Assembly: GCA_002381695.1 (NCBI GenBank)
Contig: DFXM01000046.1
Coordinates: forward strand, 2,827 to 66,826
Direction: 5' to 3'
DNA: 64,000 nt
Source: Clostridium sp. UBA4108
GTDB lineage: Bacteria > Bacillota > Clostridia > Clostridiales > Clostridiaceae
Numbering within the stretch: position 1 is the stretch's first letter; every line of letters starts with the position of its first letter. Position numbers and translations under genes: made by a program. This document shows positions 56,411 through 64,000 of this stretch, piece by piece. The notes under the pieces are model-generated. The model searched no databases and was not told where the DNA came from. It saw only the letters and a list, made by a program, of their open reading frames with translations.

Positions 56411-56728
56411 ATGGCAAGAATAATAAATGATAATGAATTTATAAATGAGGTAGAGAGCAGTAAGGGTGTTGCAGTAGTAGATTTTTTTGCACCTTGGTGT
56501 GGACCATGTAAAATGCTATCTCCTATTTTTGAAGAGTTGGGTGTTGAAATGGAAGGCAAAGCTAATTTTTTAAAAGTGGATGTAGATCAAAGTGCAGCTA
56601 TAGCACGTAAATATAAAATCATGGGCGTTCCTAGCATAATGATTTTCAAAGATGGAAATCCAGTAGAGAGAGTAGTTGGATTTGTTCAAAAAGAAGATTT
56701 ATCATCTAAAGTTGGAAAGCATTTGTAA
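56411..56728 (+). CDS. trxA: Thioredoxin
   Basis: 105 aa. The active site is C30-G-P-C33 in FFAPWCGPCKM, with the cis-proline segment GVPSIMIF. General disulfide reductase of the cytoplasm. AGGAGG 8 nt before ATG. Confidence 0.94.
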   Translation: MARIINDNEFINEVESSKGVAVVDFFAPWCGPCKMLSPIFEELGVEMEGKANFLKVDVDQSAAIARKYKIMGVPSIMIFKDGNPVERVVGFVQKEDLSSKVGKHL

Positions 56729-56741
56729 AAGCTTTAACTAA

Positions 56742-56780
56742 TATAGCTAGTGGAAAACTTAAAATTTTCTACTAGCTATA
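56742..56780 (+). terminator. Hairpin after thioredoxin
   Basis: About 16-bp stem (56742-56757 with 56765-56780) with one G-U pair. No clear T run follows. Confidence 0.5.
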
Positions 56781-56870
56781 ATTACATCTATAAAGTATTA
56801 ATATATCTAGCACATTAATCACCTCAATCTTTCCTAAAACATACTATGTTTTTAACTTATTAATAGAAAA

Positions 56871-56886
56871 AGGAGCAGTAGCTCCT
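56871..56886 (-). terminator. Terminator of the xdhABC operon
   Basis: GGAGC/GCTCC stem with a 4-nt loop and a T5 run on the minus strand, right after the xdhC stop. Confidence 0.65.
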
Positions 56887-56888
56887 CC

Positions 56889-57368
56889 TTAATTTTCTTC
56901 ATCTAATGACTTTTTTACTGCATTGTAGATTTTTTGATATCCTGTACATCTACATAAATGTCCTGATATTTCTTTCTTTATCTCATCATCACTATATTTC
57001 TTTCCACTGTTTACAAGAGCTGTTGTGGTTAACACTAATCCTGGAGTACAAAACCCACATTGAATAGCCCCTTCATCTACAAAGGCTTGCTGGACCGTTG
57101 ATAATTTACCATGTTTTTTTATACCTTCTATAGTAGTAATGGTTTTACCATCTGCCCATACCGCCATGTATATACATGAATCTACTGGAGTACCATCAAT
57201 TAAAACAGTACATGCACCACATTCACCAACAGAGCATCCTTGTTTAACTCCTGTATAATATAATCTATTTCTTAGCACCTCAAGCAAAGATTCTCTTATA
57301 TCAATTTCTATACTAATAGATTTATCATTTACTATCATAGATATTTTTTTCATAGTTCCATTATCCAA
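56889..57368 (-). CDS. xdhC: Xanthine dehydrogenase [2Fe-2S] subunit
   Basis: About 159 aa with both cluster sites: CSVGECGAC...C, then QCGFC and CRCTGY. I take the TTG at 57368 as start because GGAGGTG ends 6 nt before it; ATG at 57353 is too far, and the frame from 57383 would begin inside the ribosome site. Overlaps the end of xdhB by 8 bp. Third subunit of a second, standard three-gene xanthine dehydrogenase-type enzyme. Confidence 0.88.
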   Translation of the reverse strand: MDNGTMKKISMIVNDKSISIEIDIRESLLEVLRNRLYYTGVKQGCSVGECGACTVLIDGTPVDSCIYMAVWADGKTITTIEGIKKHGKLSTVQQAFVDEGAIQCGFCTPGLVLTTTALVNSGKKYSDDEIKKEISGHLCRCTGYQKIYNAVKKSLDEEN

Positions 57369-58242
57369 TGTTTTCACCTCCAACTACTTTAATAGTTTCC
57401 TTAATTGCACGTTGAGTTAATTCTTCTATTAAGTGTTCTCTATAAGCTTTAGATGCCCTCCAAGAATCTCTTGCCTTTGAAGATTTTAATGCATATTCTC
57501 CGATAGTTTTAATATTTTCTTCATTTACTTCTAATCCTTTAGCATAATCTTCTGCATTTTTACATCTTATTGGAGTTGGTGCTGCTACTCCTAAGGCAAT
57601 TCTTAAATCTCTAAACTTACCGTCCTCTACAGAGGACATTACACAAACTCCTAACATAGCTATATCCATAGCTTTTCTATTGCTATATTTTATATAGTTT
57701 CCATGCATGTTTTCATAATTTTCTTTTTCAATAATTATGTTAGTTAGTATTTCATTTGGTTCTAGCTTCACTCTCCCTGGCCCTATATAAAACTCTTGTA
57801 TAGGTACTATTCTTTCTCCTAAAATACTTTGAATCTTTAATTTAGCATTTAATGCAAATAAAGCTGGAGCACTATCTGCTGAAACAGCCCCATTACACAC
57901 ATTTCCACCAATTGTAGCTATATTTCTTACTTGAGGCCCTCCCATAGAAACTGCCGCATCTCCTAATACTGGAATATATTTATTAATTATATTATTTCTA
58001 AATATTTGAGAGAATGCAGCCATTGCTCCTATTTCTATAGTTCCATTATCCTTCATACTAATGTAATCTAAATTGCTTATTTTTCTTAGACTTAAAAGCT
58101 CTGCACCTTCCATTTCTCCATGATGTAACCGTATTAATATATCTGTTCCACCTGCTATGATTTTTAAATTTAGATTACTTTCAACCATGTGTAATGCTTC
58201 TTCAAGAGTTTCAGGTTCTAATATATTTTTAATATCAAACAT
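57361..58242 (-). CDS. xdhB: Xanthine dehydrogenase FAD subunit
   Basis: About 293 aa with IIAGGTDILIRL and NIATIGGNVCNGAVSADSAP, the two FAD-binding stretches. Start ATG at 58242 lies 8 nt after AGGAGG; a GTG at 58251 overlaps that site. 15 bp after xdhA. Confidence 0.9.
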   Translation of the reverse strand: MFDIKNILEPETLEEALHMVESNLNLKIIAGGTDILIRLHHGEMEGAELLSLRKISNLDYISMKDNGTIEIGAMAAFSQIFRNNIINKYIPVLGDAAVSMGGPQVRNIATIGGNVCNGAVSADSAPALFALNAKLKIQSILGERIVPIQEFYIGPGRVKLEPNEILTNIIIEKENYENMHGNYIKYSNRKAMDIAMLGVCVMSSVEDGKFRDLRIALGVAAPTPIRCKNAEDYAKGLEVNEENIKTIGEYALKSSKARDSWRASKAYREHLIEELTQRAIKETIKVVGGENIG

Positions 58243-58257
58243 TAATATCACCTCCTC

Positions 58258-60549
58258 CTACAGTAATTCACATTGTTTGAATTTTTCGAAAACTGCCTGT
58301 GGATTCATTGGTATTCTATTAAATGCAACTCCTGTAGCATCTAAAACTGCATTACGTATCGCTGGCGCAGGAGAAATAACTGGATTCTCTCCTAGAGATT
58401 TTTGACCAAAGCTTCCTGCTGGATCTGGTATTTCTACAAAATCTACTCCTATTGTAGGTGTATCTAAAATAGTCTGTAGCTTATAGTCTAGTAAATTATT
58501 ATTTAAAGGTTTTCCAGTTTTTTTATCAAACAACATCTGTTCAGAAAGTGCATAACCCAGAGCCATACTAACTCCTCCATGAACTTGACCCTCAGCTAAT
58601 TTAGGATTCATTATTATACCCGAATCATGAACATTATATATTTCTAAAATTTCAATTTGTCCAGTTTTCATGTCTACTTCGACTTCAGTAAAAGTAACTC
58701 CATAAGCTGCTGCATTAGTTCTAACATTAACAGAAGTATCGCTAGTAATAGGGCAAGAATTTATCCTATCATAGAAGGATTCCATTGCAATATCTTCTAT
58801 AGAGCAAATCCTTAAACCTAGTTTATCTTCAACAATTTCTCCATTTCGAATATCCATTTCTTCTTTATCTAATCCAGTTTTCCTAGTAGCAAGTATAAGT
58901 ACTTTATCTCTAATTTCCATAGCGGCTTTTTTAACTGCAGCTCCTGTTACAAATGTCTGCCTTGAAGCATAGGAACCTGTATCAAAAGGAGTGACATCAG
59001 TATCTTGCGTTGATATAACATGAACCATATCCATTGGTAATCCTAAAACTTCAGCCACCATCTGCCCAAATACAGTATCACTTCCCTGCCCTATCTCTGT
59101 TGCTCCAATTTGTAGTTGAACAGATCCATCTTGATTCATCACTATTCTAGCTCCAGCTGCCTCTAACCCTACAGGATGTGTACCAGATAAATAGCTAAAG
59201 CATGCCATTCCTAAGCCTCTCCTTTTATCTCCATCTTGATTTCTGTATAAATTCTTTTTCTCATCCCAATTTATTAATTTCTTACCTTTTTCAATACATT
59301 GTGGTAACCCAAAGGAACGTACAACATTTTTACTAAGTGGATCCACATGGCCTAGACTTATAAAATTTTCTTTTCTAAATTCAATTGGATCTATATTTAA
59401 CTCTCTAGCTATATCATCTAAATGACTTTCAAGTGCAAAAAATATCTGTGGTACTCCATACCCTCTCATAGCTCCAGCCACTGGTAAATTAGTATAAATA
59501 GTCTTGGGCTCATATTTAATGGTTCTAAAATTATATAGTGGTCTAAACTTAGTTCCTGAACTCATAGTTACTGAATGGCCATGAGAAGCATAGGCTCCAT
59601 TATTCACTATATTTTCCACATTTATTCCTAATAACTTTCCATTTTCAGAAACAGCAGTTTTTAATTTAAACTTCATAGCATGTCGAGTTCTGGTATCAAT
59701 GAAACATTCTTCTCTATTTAATGCATAACGAACTGGCTTTCCATGAACAGCTAATGACATAGCTACGGTAAGTGGTTCAATGACAACATCCTGTTTATTA
59801 CCAAAACCTCCACCTATATAAGGTTTAATCACTTTAATTTTTCCCCAAGGCATGCAAAGTGCCTGTCCTACAATTCTTCTAACTATATGAGGTATTTGAG
59901 TAGAAGATACAACTACAATCCTTTCTTCATCATCTACATAAGCATAGGCAGTTTGATTCTCCATGGCACAGTGTTGTACAATACTTGTTTCAAAAACTCC
60001 TTCAAAAACTTTGTAACTATTTTTAAGTTCACTTTCTATATCCCCTATTTCTGATCCAAAGGAACTTAATATATTATCGGGTCTTTCTTCATGGATTATA
60101 GGTGCACCTGGCTTTATAGCTTCTTCAGGATCTAGTACATGAGGCAAAATTTCATATTCTACCTCAATAAGCTTTATTGCTCTTTCTGCAACTATTTCAT
60201 CTATAGCTACTACTGCTGCTACAGCATCTCCTACAAACCGTGCTTTATCTGTAAGGATTAATCTATCCTCTATATCTCTATGTGAAGCCTCTAACGACCA
60301 TGGATGACCAGCGGTAGCAAATTTGATTTTAGGCAAATCTTTATGAGTAATTACTGCTTCTACCCCATTTAACTCTTTAGCTTTGCTCACATCAATATTT
60401 TTTACTATAGCATGAGCATAAGGACTCCTCAAAACTTTGCCAACTAACATATCTCGTTCAAAATAGTCATCAGCATATTTTGCGCTTCCAGTAACTTTAG
60501 CAATCGCATCTAATCTGTTTACACTATTTCCTATTACTTTGTATGTCAT
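58258..60549 (-). CDS. xdhA: Xanthine dehydrogenase molybdenum subunit
   Basis: 763 aa, close to E. coli XdhA (752). Mo-cofactor motifs are GGGFGNKQD, AGAMRGYGVPQ, ATEIGQGSDT, ASRQTFVTG and FGQKSLGENP, the last holding the expected catalytic Glu. Gene order xdhA-xdhB-xdhC as in E. coli. Substrate may be xanthine, hypoxanthine or another heterocycle. Expressed from a promoter with the same operator motif as the island at 8-29 kb. Confidence 0.9.
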   Translation of the reverse strand: MTYKVIGNSVNRLDAIAKVTGSAKYADDYFERDMLVGKVLRSPYAHAIVKNIDVSKAKELNGVEAVITHKDLPKIKFATAGHPWSLEASHRDIEDRLILTDKARFVGDAVAAVVAIDEIVAERAIKLIEVEYEILPHVLDPEEAIKPGAPIIHEERPDNILSSFGSEIGDIESELKNSYKVFEGVFETSIVQHCAMENQTAYAYVDDEERIVVVSSTQIPHIVRRIVGQALCMPWGKIKVIKPYIGGGFGNKQDVVIEPLTVAMSLAVHGKPVRYALNREECFIDTRTRHAMKFKLKTAVSENGKLLGINVENIVNNGAYASHGHSVTMSSGTKFRPLYNFRTIKYEPKTIYTNLPVAGAMRGYGVPQIFFALESHLDDIARELNIDPIEFRKENFISLGHVDPLSKNVVRSFGLPQCIEKGKKLINWDEKKNLYRNQDGDKRRGLGMACFSYLSGTHPVGLEAAGARIVMNQDGSVQLQIGATEIGQGSDTVFGQMVAEVLGLPMDMVHVISTQDTDVTPFDTGSYASRQTFVTGAAVKKAAMEIRDKVLILATRKTGLDKEEMDIRNGEIVEDKLGLRICSIEDIAMESFYDRINSCPITSDTSVNVRTNAAAYGVTFTEVEVDMKTGQIEILEIYNVHDSGIIMNPKLAEGQVHGGVSMALGYALSEQMLFDKKTGKPLNNNLLDYKLQTILDTPTIGVDFVEIPDPAGSFGQKSLGENPVISPAPAIRNAVLDATGVAFNRIPMNPQAVFEKFKQCELL

Positions 60550-60598
60550 TTTGCACCTCCAAAATAAAATTTTATACTCTATATTTTACTCTACAATT

Positions 60599-60650
60599 AG
60601 ATTAACTAACTAATTAATCTAATTTTACCATCACAAGAATTTATTGTAAA
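60599..60650 (-). promoter_or_regulatory. xdhA promoter with palindromic operator
   Basis: Minus-strand TTTACA (60645-60650), 17-bp spacer, TAAAAT (60622-60627), then the palindrome AGATTAA-N8-TTAATCT (60599-60620). Same layout as the ygeW promoter: TAAAAT with the operator on its downstream side. Confidence 0.7.
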
Positions 60651-60820
60651 TAATACATAATATTACTATAATAATATTTTTAAAACCTTTATTGTAATCC
60701 TATGGTCTATATTTCTAATTTAATAAAAATTTATTTTTTTATTAATTATTTATCAGGTATTAATAAGTAAAGTTTATGCTATTGTTATATATAACTTTTC
60801 TATATCTTCCTTAAATAATT

Positions 60821-62137
60821 TTAATTTAATTGAAATTCACTTCTTTCTATATACTCTCCTCTATGTTCATTGATTAATTTTCCATGGTTCATTACAAAAA
60901 TTCCCTTAGAAATAGTTGCCTCTATGGTTCCTCTCACTTTCACTCCCTCATACAAATTATAATCACAATTAGAATGATTTTCTTTAATATAATTCTCTGA
61001 TGAAGGATTAAAAATAACTATATCCCCTTGTGCTCCAGGTATTAATGTGCCCTTTTTAGGATATAATCCATAAATTTTAGCTGGATTAATTGTAAACTTA
61101 TCAATGATTTTATCTCCAAATAGTGAATACATAAGCCTAAAGGAATATTCTATACCACCTATCCCCATTGGAATCTCATTCAATAACTTATTAATTTTAT
61201 CTTTTGAATAAAAAGTACAATGATCTGTTCCTATAGTATCTATTCTATCTATGTGAGTTTTTAATAGCACTTGTTCACTTTCAGTTCTTAATGGAGGTGA
61301 CAAAGTGTATAAATATCCTTGTGGTTTATTATAATTATCTGCTCCCAAGTAAAAATATTGAGGGCAGCTCTCTATAAATAAATTTTTATTTAGTATATCT
61401 TCATATTGAGTTAAAAGTTTTCCAAGTGTGGAACCGCAACTTAAATGTACAATATACATTAGTCCATCTCTATATTTAGCCATTTCTGCCAAGGTAAGTG
61501 TTTGAACTATTTCACTAATAACAGGTCTATTATTAGAATGTTCTTCAATTTCATAAGGGCCTTCTTTTATTAATTCATCGCTTTCACTGTGGGCTACCAG
61601 TACTATTCCTTGTTCCTTAGAAACTTTAAGTAATTCATCTATAACAGCTAAATTTGTTCTTCTATTTGATGAACTATATGTGGTGAAAAATTTAATAGAA
61701 CTAATTCCTCTATTTTTTAATTCCTTTATAAATTCTATTTTATCGTCCTTTAAATTAGCTATAGTGCTATGAAAGCTATAATCTATTAAGGAGTCTTTTG
61801 CTTCATGGAGCCTTCTCATATAAGCATTATTTAACCCTTCAATAGTATCCACAGGATCTAAAAAATCTATAATAGTTGTTACTCCGCCAAAAACAGCAGC
61901 TTTTGTACCAGAGTAAAAATCATCTACAGAGGTATATTTACCACAATTTAAATTAAAGTGCACATGAGGATCTATGAATCCTGGCAATACATAATTATTC
62001 TTTGCATCATAGATTTCATTACAACTAAGGAATTCATTAGTTATTTTCTCTATAATTCCATCTTTAATATATAAATTTCCATGGCTAAAATTACCCTCCA
62101 TATATATACGACCGTTGATTATACCTAAATCATACAC
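60821..62137 (-). CDS. Dihydropyrimidinase/hydantoinase-type amidohydrolase
   Basis: 438 aa. Metal ligands: PGFIDPHVHFN, the probable carboxylated lysine in SIKFFTTY, VAHSES, IVHLSCG and GTDHCTF. This is the D-hydantoinase/dihydropyrimidinase/allantoinase branch. Family members (HyuA) are found in urate-degradation clusters, so a ring-opening role after the hydroxylases is likely. Start GTG follows GGAGGAG. It lies 271 bp upstream of xdhA on the same strand. Confidence 0.88.
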   Translation of the reverse strand: MYDLGIINGRIYMEGNFSHGNLYIKDGIIEKITNEFLSCNEIYDAKNNYVLPGFIDPHVHFNLNCGKYTSVDDFYSGTKAAVFGGVTTIIDFLDPVDTIEGLNNAYMRRLHEAKDSLIDYSFHSTIANLKDDKIEFIKELKNRGISSIKFFTTYSSSNRRTNLAVIDELLKVSKEQGIVLVAHSESDELIKEGPYEIEEHSNNRPVISEIVQTLTLAEMAKYRDGLMYIVHLSCGSTLGKLLTQYEDILNKNLFIESCPQYFYLGADNYNKPQGYLYTLSPPLRTESEQVLLKTHIDRIDTIGTDHCTFYSKDKINKLLNEIPMGIGGIEYSFRLMYSLFGDKIIDKFTINPAKIYGLYPKKGTLIPGAQGDIVIFNPSSENYIKENHSNCDYNLYEGVKVRGTIEATISKGIFVMNHGKLINEHRGEYIERSEFQLN

Positions 62138-62212
62138 TATTTATCTCCTCCATTATTCTAGGATTTATAGGTATATTTTACCACTCCCTTAATTTAAATA
62201 ATAGAGAAAATA

Positions 62213-62241
62213 GAAATACTTGAGTTTACCCCAAGTATTTC
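62213..62241. terminator. Hairpin terminator after the holin-like gene
   Basis: 10-bp stem GAAATACTTG/CAAGTATTTC with a 9-nt loop and T-rich flanks on both strands. Confidence 0.7.
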
Positions 62242-62268
62242 TATTTTTAATATTTATTCATTTATAAA

Positions 62269-62478
62269 TTAATCTATCTTTCTATCATCTAAATACCATT
62301 TTGAATCTGTATTTGGATTATTTACTATACCAGCTAATACTAATATTCCTAGAAGAGAAGTAACCATTTCACCATAATTTTCTGGGAGTATATCTATATT
62401 AAATCCCTTTAGAAATAATGGTATAAAAGATAGGATAGATACCCATAATCCATAGTTTTTAAATCTACTAAAATTCAT
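62269..62478 (-). CDS. Small phage-holin-like membrane protein
   Basis: 69 aa with two hydrophobic stretches (LWVSILSFIPLFL and MVTSLLGILVLAGIV) and the tail NNPNTDSKWYLDD. The GIVNNPNT segment resembles the phage holin family PF04531 as I recall it. No lysin or other phage gene is near. Start ATG follows AAGGGGG. Confidence 0.6.
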   Translation of the reverse strand: MNFSRFKNYGLWVSILSFIPLFLKGFNIDILPENYGEMVTSLLGILVLAGIVNNPNTDSKWYLDDRKID

Positions 62479-62701
62479 AACCTATCCCCCTTAATTGTTA
62501 TTCACTATATTATATTCTTCATTTTTTAAAATGTGTTTTGTTAAATAAAAAACATGCCGAAAAATTCCTCTGTAATTTCATAAGAAAATTTGTAAAAAAT
62601 CTATACAGGTTTCAAAAAAAGTATTATACTTTTTAATGAATAATCTTATATTCAGAAAATATAAAATATTCTATACTTTGGTCAAGGGGGGTAATTTTTA
62701 A

Positions 62702-63181
62702 GTGTGTCTTAATGCAGAAAAAAATGAAATGTTTAATGAGCTAGAGAGCTTCATCGACTCTTTGCCAAAAAAAGAAGGCGCTCTAATTTCTGTTCTACAC
62801 AGAGCACAACATATTTTTGGCTATTTACCAAAAGAAGTACAGGATTTTATTGCTACTAAATTGGACATACCACTATCAAAGGTTTATGGTGTGGTTACTT
62901 TCTATTCCTTCTTTAACACAGAACCTAGAGGGAAATATGTTGTGAATGTTTGTATGGGTACTGCTTGCTTTGTTAGAGGAGCTGGAGATGTTCTTAAGGA
63001 GTTTGAAAAAGAACTTAAAGTTAAATCAGGTGAAACTACTGAAGATATGAAGTTCACCTTAGGCTCTTTAAGATGTGTTGGAGCTTGTGGCCTAGCACCT
63101 GTTGTTACTATAAATGATAAAGTTTATGGCCATTGTACTCCTGAACAAGTAAAAAAAATCTTAGCTGAATATGCTCAATAG
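62702..63181 (+). CDS. NuoE-type [2Fe-2S] subunit of a second NADH-linked complex
   Basis: 159 aa with VVTFYSFFN, CMGTACFVRG and CVGACGLAP, the four-cysteine NuoE site. Start is GTG, about 10 nt after AAGGGGGG. Followed at once by a NuoF-type gene, so it is the first gene of a second hydrogenase or formate dehydrogenase-type operon running out of the window. Confidence 0.9.
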   Translation: MCLNAEKNEMFNELESFIDSLPKKEGALISVLHRAQHIFGYLPKEVQDFIATKLDIPLSKVYGVVTFYSFFNTEPRGKYVVNVCMGTACFVRGAGDVLKEFEKELKVKSGETTEDMKFTLGSLRCVGACGLAPVVTINDKVYGHCTPEQVKKILAEYAQ

Positions 63182-63198
63182 TAATGGGAGGGAAAATT

Positions 63199-64000
63199 TT
63201 GGATAGAATTAATTCCTTTGAACAGTTAAAACAACTTAATCTTAAGTATAAATCAACAACTGACATTAGAAAAGCTACTAGTATTGAAAGCTATACCTAT
63301 AAACCTGAGGATCATAAAAGAGAAATTTTAATTTGTGGTGGTACTGGATGTAAATCAGCTCAAAGTGATTTAATTAAAACAAACCTAGAGCAGCATATAA
63401 AAAATGTAGGCCTTGAAAATGAAGTTTATGTTTCCATAACAGGATGCTTCGGATTTTGTGAAAAAGGCCCTATTGTTAAAATAGCACCTGATGATGTATT
63501 TTATGTACATGTAACCCCGGATGATGCTGAAGAAATTGTAAAGGAGCATTTAGTTAATAATAAAGTACTTGAAAGACTTCTATATGAAGAGCCTACTCTT
63601 AAAGAAAAAGTAAAAACTCAAGATGAAATGTCTTTTTATAAAAAACAAGTAAGAATTGCACTTAGAAATTGTGGATTAATAAACCCAGAAGATATAAAAG
63701 AATATATTGCGGAAAAAGGTTATCTTGCATTAGGAACATGTTTAAAAGACCATAGCCGTGATGAGGTAATAGATATTATTTCAAAATCTGGCCTACGTGG
63801 TAGAGGTGGCGGTGGATTCCCTACAGGCAAGAAATGGGGCTTTGCTAAATCCTATGACGCAGATCAAAAATATATAATTTGCAATGCAGATGAAGGAGAT
63901 CCTGGTGCATTTATGGATCGTTCTATCCTAGAAGGAGATCCTCATAGTGTTATAGAAGCCATGGCTATTGCTGGATACTGTATCGGCGCAAGTATTGGGT
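63199..64000 (+). CDS. NuoF-type flavoprotein subunit, 3' end outside the window
   Basis: The first 267 codons are present. A thioredoxin-like 2Fe-2S part (CGGTGC, TGCFGFCEKGP) is followed by the NuoF NAD/FMN motif SGLRGRGGGGFPTGKKWG and NADEGDPGAFMDRS. Very like hydB at 39.4 kb in layout. Start TTG at 63199 follows GGAGGG at 7 nt; an ATG at 63184 would place that site inside the gene. Partial at the right edge. Confidence 0.88.
   Translation, partial: MDRINSFEQLKQLNLKYKSTTDIRKATSIESYTYKPEDHKREILICGGTGCKSAQSDLIKTNLEQHIKNVGLENEVYVSITGCFGFCEKGPIVKIAPDDVFYVHVTPDDAEEIVKEHLVNNKVLERLLYEEPTLKEKVKTQDEMSFYKKQVRIALRNCGLINPEDIKEYIAEKGYLALGTCLKDHSRDEVIDIISKSGLRGRGGGGFPTGKKWGFAKSYDADQKYIICNADEGDPGAFMDRSILEGDPHSVIEAMAIAGYCIGASIG

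Overview
The window is AT-rich, and its gene content (FeFe-hydrogenase, HydE, indolepyruvate:ferredoxin oxidoreductase, selenium/molybdenum purine enzymes, a T-box, strong AGGAGG ribosome sites) points to an anaerobic, low-GC Firmicute, most likely Clostridium sensu stricto. Most genes lie on the minus strand. No rRNA, tRNA or CRISPR array was seen.

Layout. 0.15-7.8 kb: hydE, purB, a small membrane protein, an XPD-type helicase fused to a nuclease domain, and an ABC-F ATPase. 7.9-29.5 kb: a purine/N-heterocycle island. It holds a niacin-type ECF S component, a four-subunit molybdenum hydroxylase shaped like nicotinate dehydrogenase (ndhFSLM order), a TetR regulator, guanine deaminase, a one-chain selenium-dependent xanthine dehydrogenase, two PLP enzymes, ygeY, the selenium-cofactor genes yqeC-mocA-yqeB, ssnA, ygfK and ygeW. 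A third hydroxylase (xdhABC) and a hydantoinase-like enzyme lie at 56.9-62.1 kb. A shared palindromic motif sits near the starts of at least three of these operons, and less exactly before the tetR gene itself, so the regulator may control both ends of the window.

30.1-41.7 kb: a second ABC-F gene with a long leader that looks like an attenuator, then the most unusual part. A gene for a TnpB-family protein with a broken RuvC active site (V-E-E instead of D-E-D) is followed directly by a compact RNA. In that RNA a hairpin loop and a 3' segment form an 8-bp pseudoknot, and an intrinsic terminator comes 8 nt later. This matches the design of TnpB-derived RNA-guided repressors (TldR). The gene is the last of a three-gene operon with its own sigma-A-type promoter; the other two encode a sensory-type FeFe-hydrogenase with PAS domain and a SpoIIE-type phosphatase. 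The operon lies directly downstream of the catalytic hydrogenase genes hydC-hydB-hydA plus a small [2Fe-2S] protein.

42.2-56.8 kb: a small unknown gene, a T-box leader with valS, a MITE-like repeat and a gene remnant, iorAB, an LCP-family gene, a SNF2 helicase, a GGDEF/EAL protein and thioredoxin. The window ends in a second NuoE/NuoF-type gene pair, cut off at 64000.

Taken together, purines (possibly also nicotinate) would be oxidised by Mo/Se hydroxylases and opened by amidohydrolases and the ygeY/ygeW/ygfK/ssnA set, a set linked in the literature to anaerobic urate and purine breakdown. Reducing power would leave through the NAD/ferredoxin-linked hydrogenase. The sensory hydrogenase, phosphatase and dead TnpB form a plausible H2- or redox-responsive regulatory unit; that last step is inference.
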